Origin: CAYMLL01 sp964390645
GTDB taxonomy: Bacteria; Planctomycetota; UBA8108
Assembly (NCBI GenBank): GCA_964390645.1
Contig: CAYMLL010000087.1
Coordinates: 1 to 24,205 of the forward strand
DNA: 24,205 nucleotides
Reading direction: 5' to 3'
The notes under the pieces are model-generated. The model was not told the DNA's origin. It saw nothing but the letters and a program-made list of their open reading frames with translations, and did not search any database. How positions within the stretch are numbered: position 1 is the first letter of the stretch; the number at the start of each line of letters is the position of its first letter. The position numbers were made by a program, and so were the translations under genes. This document shows positions 7,790-16,700 of the stretch, piece after piece.

Positions 7790-10777
7790 ATGTCGACAGT
7801 CGGCGCTTCCATCTCCATTCTGGCGGCCCTTCTGGTCCTCGATGGCCTCGCCCTCCACGCACGGGAGCGTGAGGAGCCGACAGAGATCTGGTCCTTCCGC
7901 CGGCCGGAGCGGCCACCGATCCCTGGGGCCGGTTCCGACGACTCGCCGCAAGCGCGACCGAAGGCTCTGGCGCCGGACGTCGGACCGCACGCCGCGGCTC
8001 TGGAGGCCTGGTACCTCGCCGAGACCCTCGACGGCCGCGACGACTCGCCGATCGCTCGCTGGACGGACTCGAGTGGCAAGGGACGCGACCTCGTGCCGAC
8101 GTGGAAGAGCTTCGCCGACACCGTGGGCACGCCGCCGCGCTTCCTGCGTCACGGGCGTGTCAACGGCCACCCCGCCGTGCGCTTCGCCGACCGCAACGGG
8201 CTCGGCTGCCCGGGGGACGGCTCTCTGCCGATCGTCGGCGACGCGGCCTACACCATCGTCGTCGTCACCCATCTCGAGCCGCCAGGCGTCGGCGACGGAA
8301 CCGCGATCCTCGTCGGCGTCGGCGACGGAGCGACGCCGCAGCCACCCGCAAGGCCGCACGCGGGAATGATCGAGATTCACCGCGAGAGCTCGACACTCGT
8401 TCACGCCGGAGGCTGGGGACACAATGCGACGCTGGCAGCCGGCTCGGCTCGCGCGCTTTACGACGGTGCCCACGTCCTCACCCTGGTGAAGCGACCCGGC
8501 GCGATGGCCGGTACGACCGACTTCTTCGTCGACGGTCGACGTCTCGCCGACTCGGCCGGCGGCTCCGATCTGATTCCCGAGCTGCGCCGCCGTGACGACT
8601 GGTGCATCCTGCTGGGGCACGCGATCGCTCAGCTCGGGTCGTTTCGGGGCGACGTCTCGGAGGTCCTCCTTTTCAGCGAAGCGCTCGACAACGCGACCCG
8701 GAGCTCGATCGAGGAAGGCCTGATCGTCAAGTACTCCATCGACACTCGACGGCCGAGAGGCGAGCCCGTGCACCCGATCGATGCCTTCGTCGACGCGCGA
8801 CTGGCCGAGCGCGGCCTCGCTCACGCCGAGGGAGCTGACCGCCGCACCCTGATCCGCCGCGCCTCCTTCGACCTGCTCGGCTTGCCACCGTCCCCCGAGC
8901 GCGTCGAAGCCTTCGTTGCGGATCGATCGCCGGACGCCTGGGAGAGGCTCATCGACGAGCTCCTCGAGTCGAAGCGCTACGGCGAGCGCTGGGGCCGGCA
9001 CTGGCTCGACGTCGCCCGCTACGCCGACACCGGCGGCTACGAGACCGACATCTACTACCGCAACGCGTGGCGCTACCGCGACTGGGTCGTGAAGTCGTTC
9101 AACGACGACAAGCCCTACGATCGATTCGTCCGGGAGCAGATCGCCGGCGATGAGCTCTGGCCCGACAACCTCGACCTCGACGGCAGCTACGTCATCGACC
9201 CGGAGAAGACGCGGCACCTCGAGGCGCGGGTGGGAACCGGCTTCTACGCCCTCGGTCCGCAAATCCACGAGTCGAACATGGACGCGAAGAAGCTCACGCT
9301 CGAGCGTCTCACCGACTGGGTCGACACGACCGGCTCGGCGTTCCTCGCATTGACGTTGAGCTGCGCACGCTGTCACGACCACAAGTTCGACCCGGTCTCC
9401 CAGCGGGACTACTACTCGCTGCAGGCCGTGTTCGCGAGCAGCCGCGAGGTGAACGTCCCGGTGACTCACGGGATGGGGTTGGCGGACTTCAAACAGCACT
9501 ACCCGAAGATCGTCGCCGTCGACGAGGCTCGACGGGCCTACCGGGTCTTCGAGAGCAGGACCGCCGGAAAGAAGCTCTCCGAAGCCGACGAGGGAACAAG
9601 GCGCCATCTGCTCGAGGCGCTCGCCCGCAGCGTGCTGCAGCTCCCGACACAGGATGCCCAGGGAGTGCCGTTCGACGGCCTCATGGAGACTCCGACCGCG
9701 ACCGTGCTGGGCCCGCTGCGCGAGGCCCTGGTGCCTTCCGTCCACGTTCTCTCTCGCGGTGACTTGCGACAGCCCCTCGACGAGGTCGGCCCCGGGCTCC
9801 CGACGGAGCTGTCGCGAGTGACGCAGAGCGAGCGCGTCCTGCCGAGCCGCTTCACGGGCCGCCGCAAGGAGCTGGCCCTGTGGATCACACGATCCGACCA
9901 CCCGCTCACCGCTCGCGTCATCGTCAATCGGATCTGGCAGTGGCACTTCGGACGGGGCATCGTCGCGACCGCAAACGACTTCGGCGCCATGGGGACGCCC
10001 CCGTCGCATCCGCGGCTGCTCGACTGGCTGGCGACCGAGATCGTCGCCCGCGGCTGGAGCATCAAGTCGATGCACCGCCTGATCATGACCTCCCGGACCT
10101 ACCGGCGGTCGAGCGCATTCTGGACCGAACGTCACGAGCGACTCGATCCTCGCAACACACTGCTGTGGCGCATGAACCGCCGGCGCCTGGAAGGTGAAGC
10201 GGTCTGGGATGCGATCCACTCCGTCGCCGGGACCATCAACCTGAAGATGGGAGGCCGCCCCGTGATGCCGCCTCTCGTAGCGGAAGAGCTCACCAACAAG
10301 TCCGGCTGGGTCGTCTCGGCAGATCCCTCGGACCATACGCGTCGAGGCATCTACATCATCGTCCGGCGCAACTTTCGCTTCCCGCTCTTCGACACCTTCG
10401 ATGCTCCCGTCAACGCGGTGAGCTGTGCCGGACGGGAGGTCTCGACCGTGGCTCCGCAAGCGCTGTGGCTCCTCAACAACCGCACCGCCTTCGGTCAGGC
10501 GACCGCCTTTGCCGCTCGCGTCGTCCGGGAAGCGGCGAAGGACAGCCGGTCCCGGATCGAGCGCGCCTTCGGGATGGCCCTCGGCCGCCCGCCGAGCGAT
10601 CGAGAGACCTCGGAAGGGCTCGCCTTCCTGGCCTCGATGACGAGCGCGGCCGGCAAATCGACGCCTCTCGCCAACCTGCCGAAGGAGCTCGCCGTACTGC
10701 CCAGGAAGGAAGCCGCAGCCCTGACGAAGCTCTGTCTTACCATCCTCAATCTCAGCGAGTTCCTCTTCGTGGACTGA
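7790..10777 (+). CDS. LamG-like + DUF1549/DUF1553 exported cytochrome-like protein
   Basis: A 995-residue secreted protein. After a signal peptide (about 1-24, SISILAALLVLDGLALHA) comes a concanavalin/LamG-like domain (about 60-315) with ALEAWYLAETLDG at its start and VSEVLLFSEAL at its end. DUF1549 follows (about 325-560) with the heme motif CARCH near residue 525 in the hallmark CARCHDHKFDPVSQRDYYSL. DUF1553 (about 690-950) shows HPLTARVIVNRIWQWHFGRG and RTYRRSS. The family is typical of Planctomycetota and lacks a proven function; the N-terminal domain suggests glycan or surface binding. I used the ATG at 7790. A GTG at 7745 with GGAG upstream would overlap the aldolase gene by 23 bases and add 15 residues. 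The DUF1501 partner follows almost immediately. Confidence 0.92.
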   Translation: MSTVGASISILAALLVLDGLALHAREREEPTEIWSFRRPERPPIPGAGSDDSPQARPKALAPDVGPHAAALEAWYLAETLDGRDDSPIARWTDSSGKGRDLVPTWKSFADTVGTPPRFLRHGRVNGHPAVRFADRNGLGCPGDGSLPIVGDAAYTIVVVTHLEPPGVGDGTAILVGVGDGATPQPPARPHAGMIEIHRESSTLVHAGGWGHNATLAAGSARALYDGAHVLTLVKRPGAMAGTTDFFVDGRRLADSAGGSDLIPELRRRDDWCILLGHAIAQLGSFRGDVSEVLLFSEALDNATRSSIEEGLIVKYSIDTRRPRGEPVHPIDAFVDARLAERGLAHAEGADRRTLIRRASFDLLGLPPSPERVEAFVADRSPDAWERLIDELLESKRYGERWGRHWLDVARYADTGGYETDIYYRNAWRYRDWVVKSFNDDKPYDRFVREQIAGDELWPDNLDLDGSYVIDPEKTRHLEARVGTGFYALGPQIHESNMDAKKLTLERLTDWVDTTGSAFLALTLSCARCHDHKFDPVSQRDYYSLQAVFASSREVNVPVTHGMGLADFKQHYPKIVAVDEARRAYRVFESRTAGKKLSEADEGTRRHLLEALARSVLQLPTQDAQGVPFDGLMETPTATVLGPLREALVPSVHVLSRGDLRQPLDEVGPGLPTELSRVTQSERVLPSRFTGRRKELALWITRSDHPLTARVIVNRIWQWHFGRGIVATANDFGAMGTPPSHPRLLDWLATEIVARGWSIKSMHRLIMTSRTYRRSSAFWTERHERLDPRNTLLWRMNRRRLEGEAVWDAIHSVAGTINLKMGGRPVMPPLVAEELTNKSGWVVSADPSDHTRRGIYIIVRRNFRFPLFDTFDAPVNAVSCAGREVSTVAPQALWLLNNRTAFGQATAFAARVVREAAKDSRSRIERAFGMALGRPPSDRETSEGLAFLASMTSAAGKSTPLANLPKELAVLPRKEAAALTKLCLTILNLSEFLFVD

Positions 10778-10793
10778 TCCGGTGACGCGCCCC

Positions 10794-12260
10794 ATGCATC
10801 GCAACGAGCCACGATTCGTCTTCGGCCGCCGCCGGCTCCTGGAGAGCTCGGCGCTCGGCTTCGGCGCCCTGGCTCTGGCAGATCTGATCTGGCGCGATGA
10901 GGCTCGGGGCGGGGAGACTCGCGGCGCGGGGGCTCGCAGCGAGGTCGCTCGCAGCTCGAAGGTCGACCCGCTGGCTCCCCGTCCGCAGCACTTCCGGGGA
11001 ACCGCGAAGAACGTCATCTTCCTCTTCATGACCGGAGGACCGAGTCAGCTGGAGACCTTCGATCCGAAGCCGACCTTGCGGAAGCTCGATGGCAAGCCGC
11101 TGCCCGCCAGCTTCGACTCCGAGGACCTCTCGCTCCAGTTCATGCGGGCCGTCGACGGCAAGCTGATGGCGTCGTCCTTTCCTTTCTCGCGACACGGCGA
11201 GTCCGGTCTGGAGATCTCGAGCCTCTTCCCGAACACCGCGCGACACGCGGACCGCCTCGCCGTCGTCCGCTCCTGCTATCACGACTCGTTCATCCACGGC
11301 CCGGCGATCACCTACCTGACGACGGGCTCGCGTCTGCTCGGCCACCCGAGCGTCGGCGCCTGGGTCACCTACGGCCTCGGGTCGGAGAGCGACAGCCTCC
11401 CCGCATACATGGTGATGAGCGACGGCGGCTTTCGCGGCGGCCGCGTCATGTACCACTCGGGCTTTCTACCGGCGGTTTACGAGGGCACCGTGCTGCGGAC
11501 CGCGGGAGCGCCCATCAAGAACCTGACGCGCCCGGCTCACGTCAGCCCCACCGAGCAGCGCGCCATGCTCGACCAGCTCGCGCGCTGGAACGAGAGACAT
11601 GCAGCGTCGCGTCCGGGAGACAGCCGGCTCGAGGCGCGCATCGCGAACTACGAGCTGGCCTACCGGATGCAGTCCGCGGCTCCGGAGCTGATGGACGTGT
11701 CACGGGAGAGCGCGCACACCCGGGAGCTCTACGGTGTCGGCTCGGAGCCGACCGACCGCTTCGGGAAGATGTGCCTCCTGGCGCGTCGCATGGTCGAACG
11801 CGGCGTACGTTTCACGCTGCTCGTCAACACCGACTGGGACGGGCACTCGGAATGCGCGCGGAACCACGAAGGGAACGCTCGGCGAATCGACAAGCCGATC
11901 GCAGGACTGATCAGCGACCTCGAGCAGCGCGGTCTGCTCGACAGCACCCTGCTCGTCTGGACCGGCGAGTTCGGACGGACTCCGGTGATGCAGGGGAACA
12001 AGGGACGCGACCACAGCCCGTACGGCTTCTGCTCATGGCTCGCCGGCGGCGGGGTCCAGGGCGGCACGACCATCGGCGCCACCGACGAGATCGGCTTCCG
12101 CGCAGTCGAGGACAGGGTCCACGTGAACGATCTGCACGCGACAGTCCTTTCGCTCCTGGGCCTCGACCACCGCAAGCTCACCTGGCTCTTCGAAGGACGC
12201 GAGCAGCGCCTGACCGACGTCGGGGGCGACAACGACCTGTCCGAACGACTGACGGGCTGA
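10794..12260 (+). CDS. DUF1501 family protein with Tat-type signal (second copy)
   Basis: A 488-residue DUF1501 protein. The N-terminus has FGRRRLLESSALGFGALAL, a twin-arginine signal. Hallmarks are VIFLFMTGGPSQLETFDPKP near residue 75, DRFGKMCLLARRMVERGVRF, LLVWTGEFGRTPV, and then GRDHSPYGF with a GGGVQGGTTIG segment. It is longer than the first copy and belongs to the subgroup with the LSLLGLDHRKLTW C-terminal segment. The ATG at 10794 has GGTGA about eight bases upstream; an in-frame GTG at 10782 is possible. It starts 16 bases after the DUF1549/DUF1553 gene, so the two are almost certainly co-transcribed and probably co-function outside the cytoplasmic membrane. Biochemical role unknown. 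Confidence 0.93.
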   Translation: MHRNEPRFVFGRRRLLESSALGFGALALADLIWRDEARGGETRGAGARSEVARSSKVDPLAPRPQHFRGTAKNVIFLFMTGGPSQLETFDPKPTLRKLDGKPLPASFDSEDLSLQFMRAVDGKLMASSFPFSRHGESGLEISSLFPNTARHADRLAVVRSCYHDSFIHGPAITYLTTGSRLLGHPSVGAWVTYGLGSESDSLPAYMVMSDGGFRGGRVMYHSGFLPAVYEGTVLRTAGAPIKNLTRPAHVSPTEQRAMLDQLARWNERHAASRPGDSRLEARIANYELAYRMQSAAPELMDVSRESAHTRELYGVGSEPTDRFGKMCLLARRMVERGVRFTLLVNTDWDGHSECARNHEGNARRIDKPIAGLISDLEQRGLLDSTLLVWTGEFGRTPVMQGNKGRDHSPYGFCSWLAGGGVQGGTTIGATDEIGFRAVEDRVHVNDLHATVLSLLGLDHRKLTWLFEGREQRLTDVGGDNDLSERLTG

Positions 12261-12307
12261 GAGCTGTCGATCCGTCGGTTTCTGGCCTGTGACGGGAGGG
12301 TTTTCCG

Positions 12308-13312
12308 CTACCTGACGCGGACGAGCTTCATGATGCGCCCTGCAACGTTCCAGTCCTGAACGAAGAGGTTGCCGTCCCTGTCCCAGTAAGACCCGTGCGT
12401 GCCGCTGAAGACGCCCTCGACCCAGTCCTTCTGCTGGACGCCGAAGGAGGCGCCTTTCCTGCGATCCGCGTTGTGTCCGAGAACCGCCATGATCGTGTTG
12501 GTCCGGTCGAGAATCACCAGGCGCCCGTGAAGATCCGGCACGGAGACGTAGTCGCCCTGAACCGCGACGGCCGTCGGCATCCCCAGGCCGGTGACGACCA
12601 CACCGACGAACTCCCCCTTCAGGCTGTAGTGAAGCAGGCGGCCCTTGGGCTGGTGGTTGCGATCGCAGATCAGCAGCCGGGGAGGATCGTAGCGTGTATC
12701 GAGCGTCATCCCGTGGGCGGTGTTGAACTGCTTCAGGCCGTTCCCCTTGGACCCGAAGTGCATGAGGTACTTCCCGGTCCTGTCGAACTTGAAGATCTTG
12801 TTACTCGCGTAGCCGTCGCACAGGAAGATGTCGCCGTTCGGCGCGACCGTGATCGCCGTGGGGTTGAACCTCTTGCCGTTGAGCCCGGACTTCCGCGGAA
12901 AGCCCAGCGCCAGGACGATCTTGCCGTCGCTCGCCTGGAACTTGATGCCCTCGCGGTCGTTGTTCCTCGCCGCGTAGATGTACTCCACGCCGCCCTCGTC
13001 GCGGATCTCCATGTCGTGCAGGTCGGAGTGGGCCTTGCCCAGGAACGAGCGGATGACCTCGCCGCCGGGAGAGAACACCACGACGCCCTTCTCGGCGCTC
13101 GTGTAGATGTTCCCGGCCTTGTCGATGACCACGCTCCCGTGCGTCGGCCCGAGCACGGACTTCCCGTCGGGGCCGAGCCCCCAGCCGGGAACCGTGTCGA
13201 AGGTCATGACTCCGCAGCCCATGCGCACGGGGGCAACCTTGTCCGAAGCGAGGACGGGGCGAGAGAGGCCGAGGGCCACGATGGCGGCAACGAGCTGGAG
13301 TCGAGGGTGCAT
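12308..13312 (-). CDS. Exported NHL-repeat beta-propeller protein
   Basis: A 334-residue secreted protein made almost entirely of NHL-type propeller blades after a signal peptide (about 1-22, LVAAIVALGLSRPVLA). Blades can be seen at AGNIYTSAEKGVVVFSPGG, NGDIFLCDGYASNKIFKFD, RLLICDRNHQPKGRLLHYS, DYVSVPDLHGRLVILDRT and DGNLFVQDWNVAGRIMKL. Proteins of this shape include the peptidyl-amidoglycolate lyase family and many uncharacterised planctomycete proteins. They often bind ligands or protein partners, and no active site is evident. The ATG at 13312 has GGAG about seven bases upstream; the same frame stays open far upstream, but there it is antisense to the next gene. It converges with the DUF1501 gene (47 bases between stops) and diverges from the giant propeller gene. 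Confidence 0.88.
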   Translation of the reverse strand: MHPRLQLVAAIVALGLSRPVLASDKVAPVRMGCGVMTFDTVPGWGLGPDGKSVLGPTHGSVVIDKAGNIYTSAEKGVVVFSPGGEVIRSFLGKAHSDLHDMEIRDEGGVEYIYAARNNDREGIKFQASDGKIVLALGFPRKSGLNGKRFNPTAITVAPNGDIFLCDGYASNKIFKFDRTGKYLMHFGSKGNGLKQFNTAHGMTLDTRYDPPRLLICDRNHQPKGRLLHYSLKGEFVGVVVTGLGMPTAVAVQGDYVSVPDLHGRLVILDRTNTIMAVLGHNADRRKGASFGVQQKDWVEGVFSGTHGSYWDRDGNLFVQDWNVAGRIMKLVRVR

Positions 13313-13747
13313 ATGCTGTCTCCGATCTGACGGCTCTGGAGAGGTCGGTCGACGATTCCTGCGAACACGCGGAACCCGGCCGCGTCGGAACCCGGCGATA
13401 TCGTACTCGCTATCGACGGCCGGCGGAGCCCAATTTGCCCGATCCTGCCGATACTCCTCCGGCGCCTCTGCGTGGCCGCACGGAGGCGTGCAAGAGAACG
13501 AGCCGCGGCTCTCGAGTCCCCTTCGCGATACGGAAGCCATGACGATCGACGCCCCGTTCTCGAGAGTCCCGCCGCGACATCCCGGTCTCCCACGAAATCG
13601 ACGGTACCGGCCGGCCGAATCTCCTCGACCCGCAAGCGCGTGTGTTGCGAGGATACGAGGAAGGAGACCGGACTCATCCGCCGCTCGGAGCGTCCGACGT
13701 CTCGCGCGGTAGTGACAACACTCGGCTCGAAAGGTCGGAGGGATTCG
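13313..13747. other. Divergent intergenic region with an imperfect inverted repeat
   Basis: 435 bases between the divergent NHL-protein and multidomain propeller genes, so promoters for both are expected. I see no supported coding sequence. GCCGGCGGAG (13419-13428) and CTCCTCCGGC (13454-13463) form ten-base arms with one mismatch around a 25-base spacer that includes the locally AT-rich CAATTTG. This could be an operator or leader hairpin. A strong GGAGGG ribosome-binding site sits at the right end, five bases before the ATG at 13748. Confidence 0.45.
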
Positions 13748-16700
13748 ATGCGCCGTCATCTCGAGGGTCGTCCACTCGTGGTTCTCTGTCTGCTCATCTC
13801 GTGCGACGTTCGTGCGGAAGACTGGCCGACCTATCGCCGGGACGATCGACGCAGCGCGGTGACGACGCAGGAGCTCGACGCCCCGAAGCTCGAGCCCGCC
13901 TGGACGCGGCGAGTGTCCCTGCCGCCACAGCCCGCGTGGCACGGGCCGGCTCAACGCGACGCGTATCACGACAAGACAGACCTCACGCCGATGCGCGACT
14001 ACGACCTCGTGGCGTATCCGATCGTCGTCGGCAACCGCCTCTACTACGGGTCGACGAGCGACGACGCCGTCCACTGCCTGGATACGAGAAGCGGTCGCGA
14101 GCTGTGGAGGTACACGACGGACGGGCCGATCCGCATCGCCCCGACCTGGTCGGACGGCAAGCTCTACTTCGGTTCGGACGACGGCCACGCCTACTGCATC
14201 TCCGCGGACCGCGGCGCGCTCCTCTGGAGCTTCAGCCCGACGGCCGGACGCCGCCTCGTCATCAACAACGGCCGCCTGATCTCCTTCTGGCCGGTTCGCG
14301 GCGGGGTGATCGTCGACCCGTCGGCAGGGCAAGGCGGCACTGCGTACTTCTCCGCGTCCCTCCTGCCGTGGAAGGAGTCGTTCCTCTGCGCCGTCTCGGC
14401 GGCGAGCGGCAAGCCCCTCGGCGACGGTCGCTGGGTGCGGCGGTTTGCGGCACGTGAACAGCGGACCTTCGAGGGCGCCATGGCCGCGTCCGGCGACCAC
14501 CTCCTGGTGCCCCAGGGTCGCTCCTGGCTGCTCGACTTCGACCGCAGGACCGGCGAGCAGCGCAAGAAGGTCCAGCTGTCCGGGGCGGGGTGTTTCGTCA
14601 TGGCCGGTGAGGACGGCACCGTCGCCGGCGGCGGAGCTAGCCGGGGGGCAAACGTCGGCGTCGCGAACGTCAGAACCACGGCGAAGATCATCTCCCACGG
14701 CGGCGCCCGCGCGATGTCGATCCGCGGGAACGTCGCCTACCTGATCTCGCCGGAGGCGCTCCACGCACACGATCGCGTCGCGAAGAAACGGCTCTGGCGT
14801 GCGGCCGCAAGTTCGTGCTTCGCCCACATCGTCACGGCGAACGCGGTCTTCGTCGGCGGACGCGACGTGGTGCGCGCGCACGACACGAGCGACGGCAAGC
14901 TGCTCTGGAGCTTCGCGGTCCAGGGAGACGCCCACGGTCTCGCGGCCGCGGACGGCGCACTCTTCGTCAGCACGCACGACGGCGTGATCCAGTGCTTTCG
15001 ACCGACGGCCACCGTCGACTTCAAGCCCGCCCTCGGGTCGAAGGAGCCCGGGCGGCCGGCGAAGGAGAAGAAGGTGCCCGAGATCGAGAAGATCGAGCTG
15101 GAGTCGAGCCCGTGGGTTCGCTTCACGACACCCGACTCCGCCGCCGTCGGCTGGAGCACCGAGCAGCCATCGCCGACGTCTCTGGAGCTGCGGGAGTCGG
15201 GCGAAACCGGTCCTGCCACGAGGATCGAGAAGCAGGCGCCGGCGACGAGACACGAGGTCACGCTCACCGGCCTGCGCCGCGGACGCAAGTACTCTTACTC
15301 GATCCGCGCGCTCGTCGACGGTGAGCCGCGGTTGGCGGGACCGTTCTCGATCGACACCTTCTTCAACTACCGGCCGCCGGCGGTCGACGGAGCGTCTGAC
15401 GGCACACGTCCGTCCACCCCCCCGGGGTCCTCCGGCCTCATCGCAGAGCTCGTCACCGACGTCCTGCGAATCGACCGGGGCATCGCCCTCCTGCACGGCG
15501 GGAGCCGGGGGCGGCTGGCGCTCGAGCTCGTGCGTGCCGGCGATCTTCAAGTCATCTGCGTCGATGACGATCCGGACTCGGTGCGGGCGACCCGGAACCT
15601 CCTGGCGGAAGCGGGGGTCTACGGCGTGCGGGCCTGTGCGCTGCATGTCGAGACGCTGGACGACATGCCGCTTCCCGATGGTCTCGCCAATCTCGTCGTG
15701 TCCGACCGCCTGCTGACGCGAGGCGGCCTCTCCGGATCCGGAACGGAGATCGCCCGCGTCCTGCGCCCCGGATCCCCCGTGGTCCTGGGCCCGCTGCGGC
15801 GAGAGCCCGACGGCCGAAGCGTCGAGCCTCCGCGCCGGTCACTCGAGAGCCTGGGCCTCGTCGTCGAGGTCGCGTCGACGCGAGGCGGCCGGTGGATCGT
15901 CGCCCGGCGCGAGCGCCAGGCCGGCGCCGGGTCATGGACGCACCAGTACGGCACGGCGGCCAACCAGGCCTACGCCGGCGAGACGCTCGGCGGCGTCCGT
16001 CGTCGGGAGAACCTCGAGGTGCAGTGGATCGGGCGGCCGGGACCTCGCTATCTGGCGGATCGAATGGTGCGAAAGCCGGCGCCGCTGGCGACCAACGGAC
16101 GGCTCTTCCTGCAGGGGCTCGACCGGCTGATCGCTCTCGACTCGCACAACGGCGTGCCGCTGTGGTCGCTGGAGATTCCCGGCCTGCGGCGCTTCAACCT
16201 GCCTCGCGACTGCGCGAACTACTGCGCCGACGACAGCTCGGTCTACGTGGCGCTGCGCGGTGAGTGCTGGAGAATCGACGCGGCGACCGGGAAGAGATCG
16301 GCCGTCTTTCCCGTCGTCGCATCGCCGCGCGCCGACGGACCGCAGGACTGGAGCTTCATCGCGAGCGACGGCGCCCAGCTGGTGGGAAGCGCCACCCCCA
16401 GGGGCTCCGCCTACACCGGCTTCCAGGGCAAGGGTGCCTGGTACGACAAGAACGGCTTCGAGAAGGTCACGAGCGACAGCCTCTTCGCCGTCGAGAAGGA
16501 CAGCGCCGGGACGCGCTGGTCGTGGGACCGAGGCGTGATCATCAACAGCTCGGTGACCCTCGCCGAGGGCGCCGTCTTCCTCCTGGAGTCACGGCACCCT
16601 CGTGTCCGTGAGCACGGCAGCGGCATCCTCGGGCTCGCCGAGCTCTGGCAGCAGCTCTTCCTCGTCGCGCTCGACTCGTCCTCGGGCAAGCCGCTCTGGG

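Noticed and set aside
7730..11029. 1099-codon minus-strand open frame
   Set aside because: Antisense to the well-supported LamG/DUF1549/DUF1553 gene; low-complexity Arg/Val/Glu-rich translation.
12261..12307. Terminator between the convergent DUF1501 and NHL genes
   Set aside because: CCGTC and GACGG could pair across 14 bases before a GGGTTTT segment, but the stem is short and the T run is eight bases away; too weak to list.
13313..15646. N-terminal extension of the NHL-repeat gene in the same frame
   Set aside because: The frame is open upstream of 13312, but the extension is antisense to the giant propeller gene and lacks protein character. The ATG at 13312 has a ribosome-binding site and a signal peptide.
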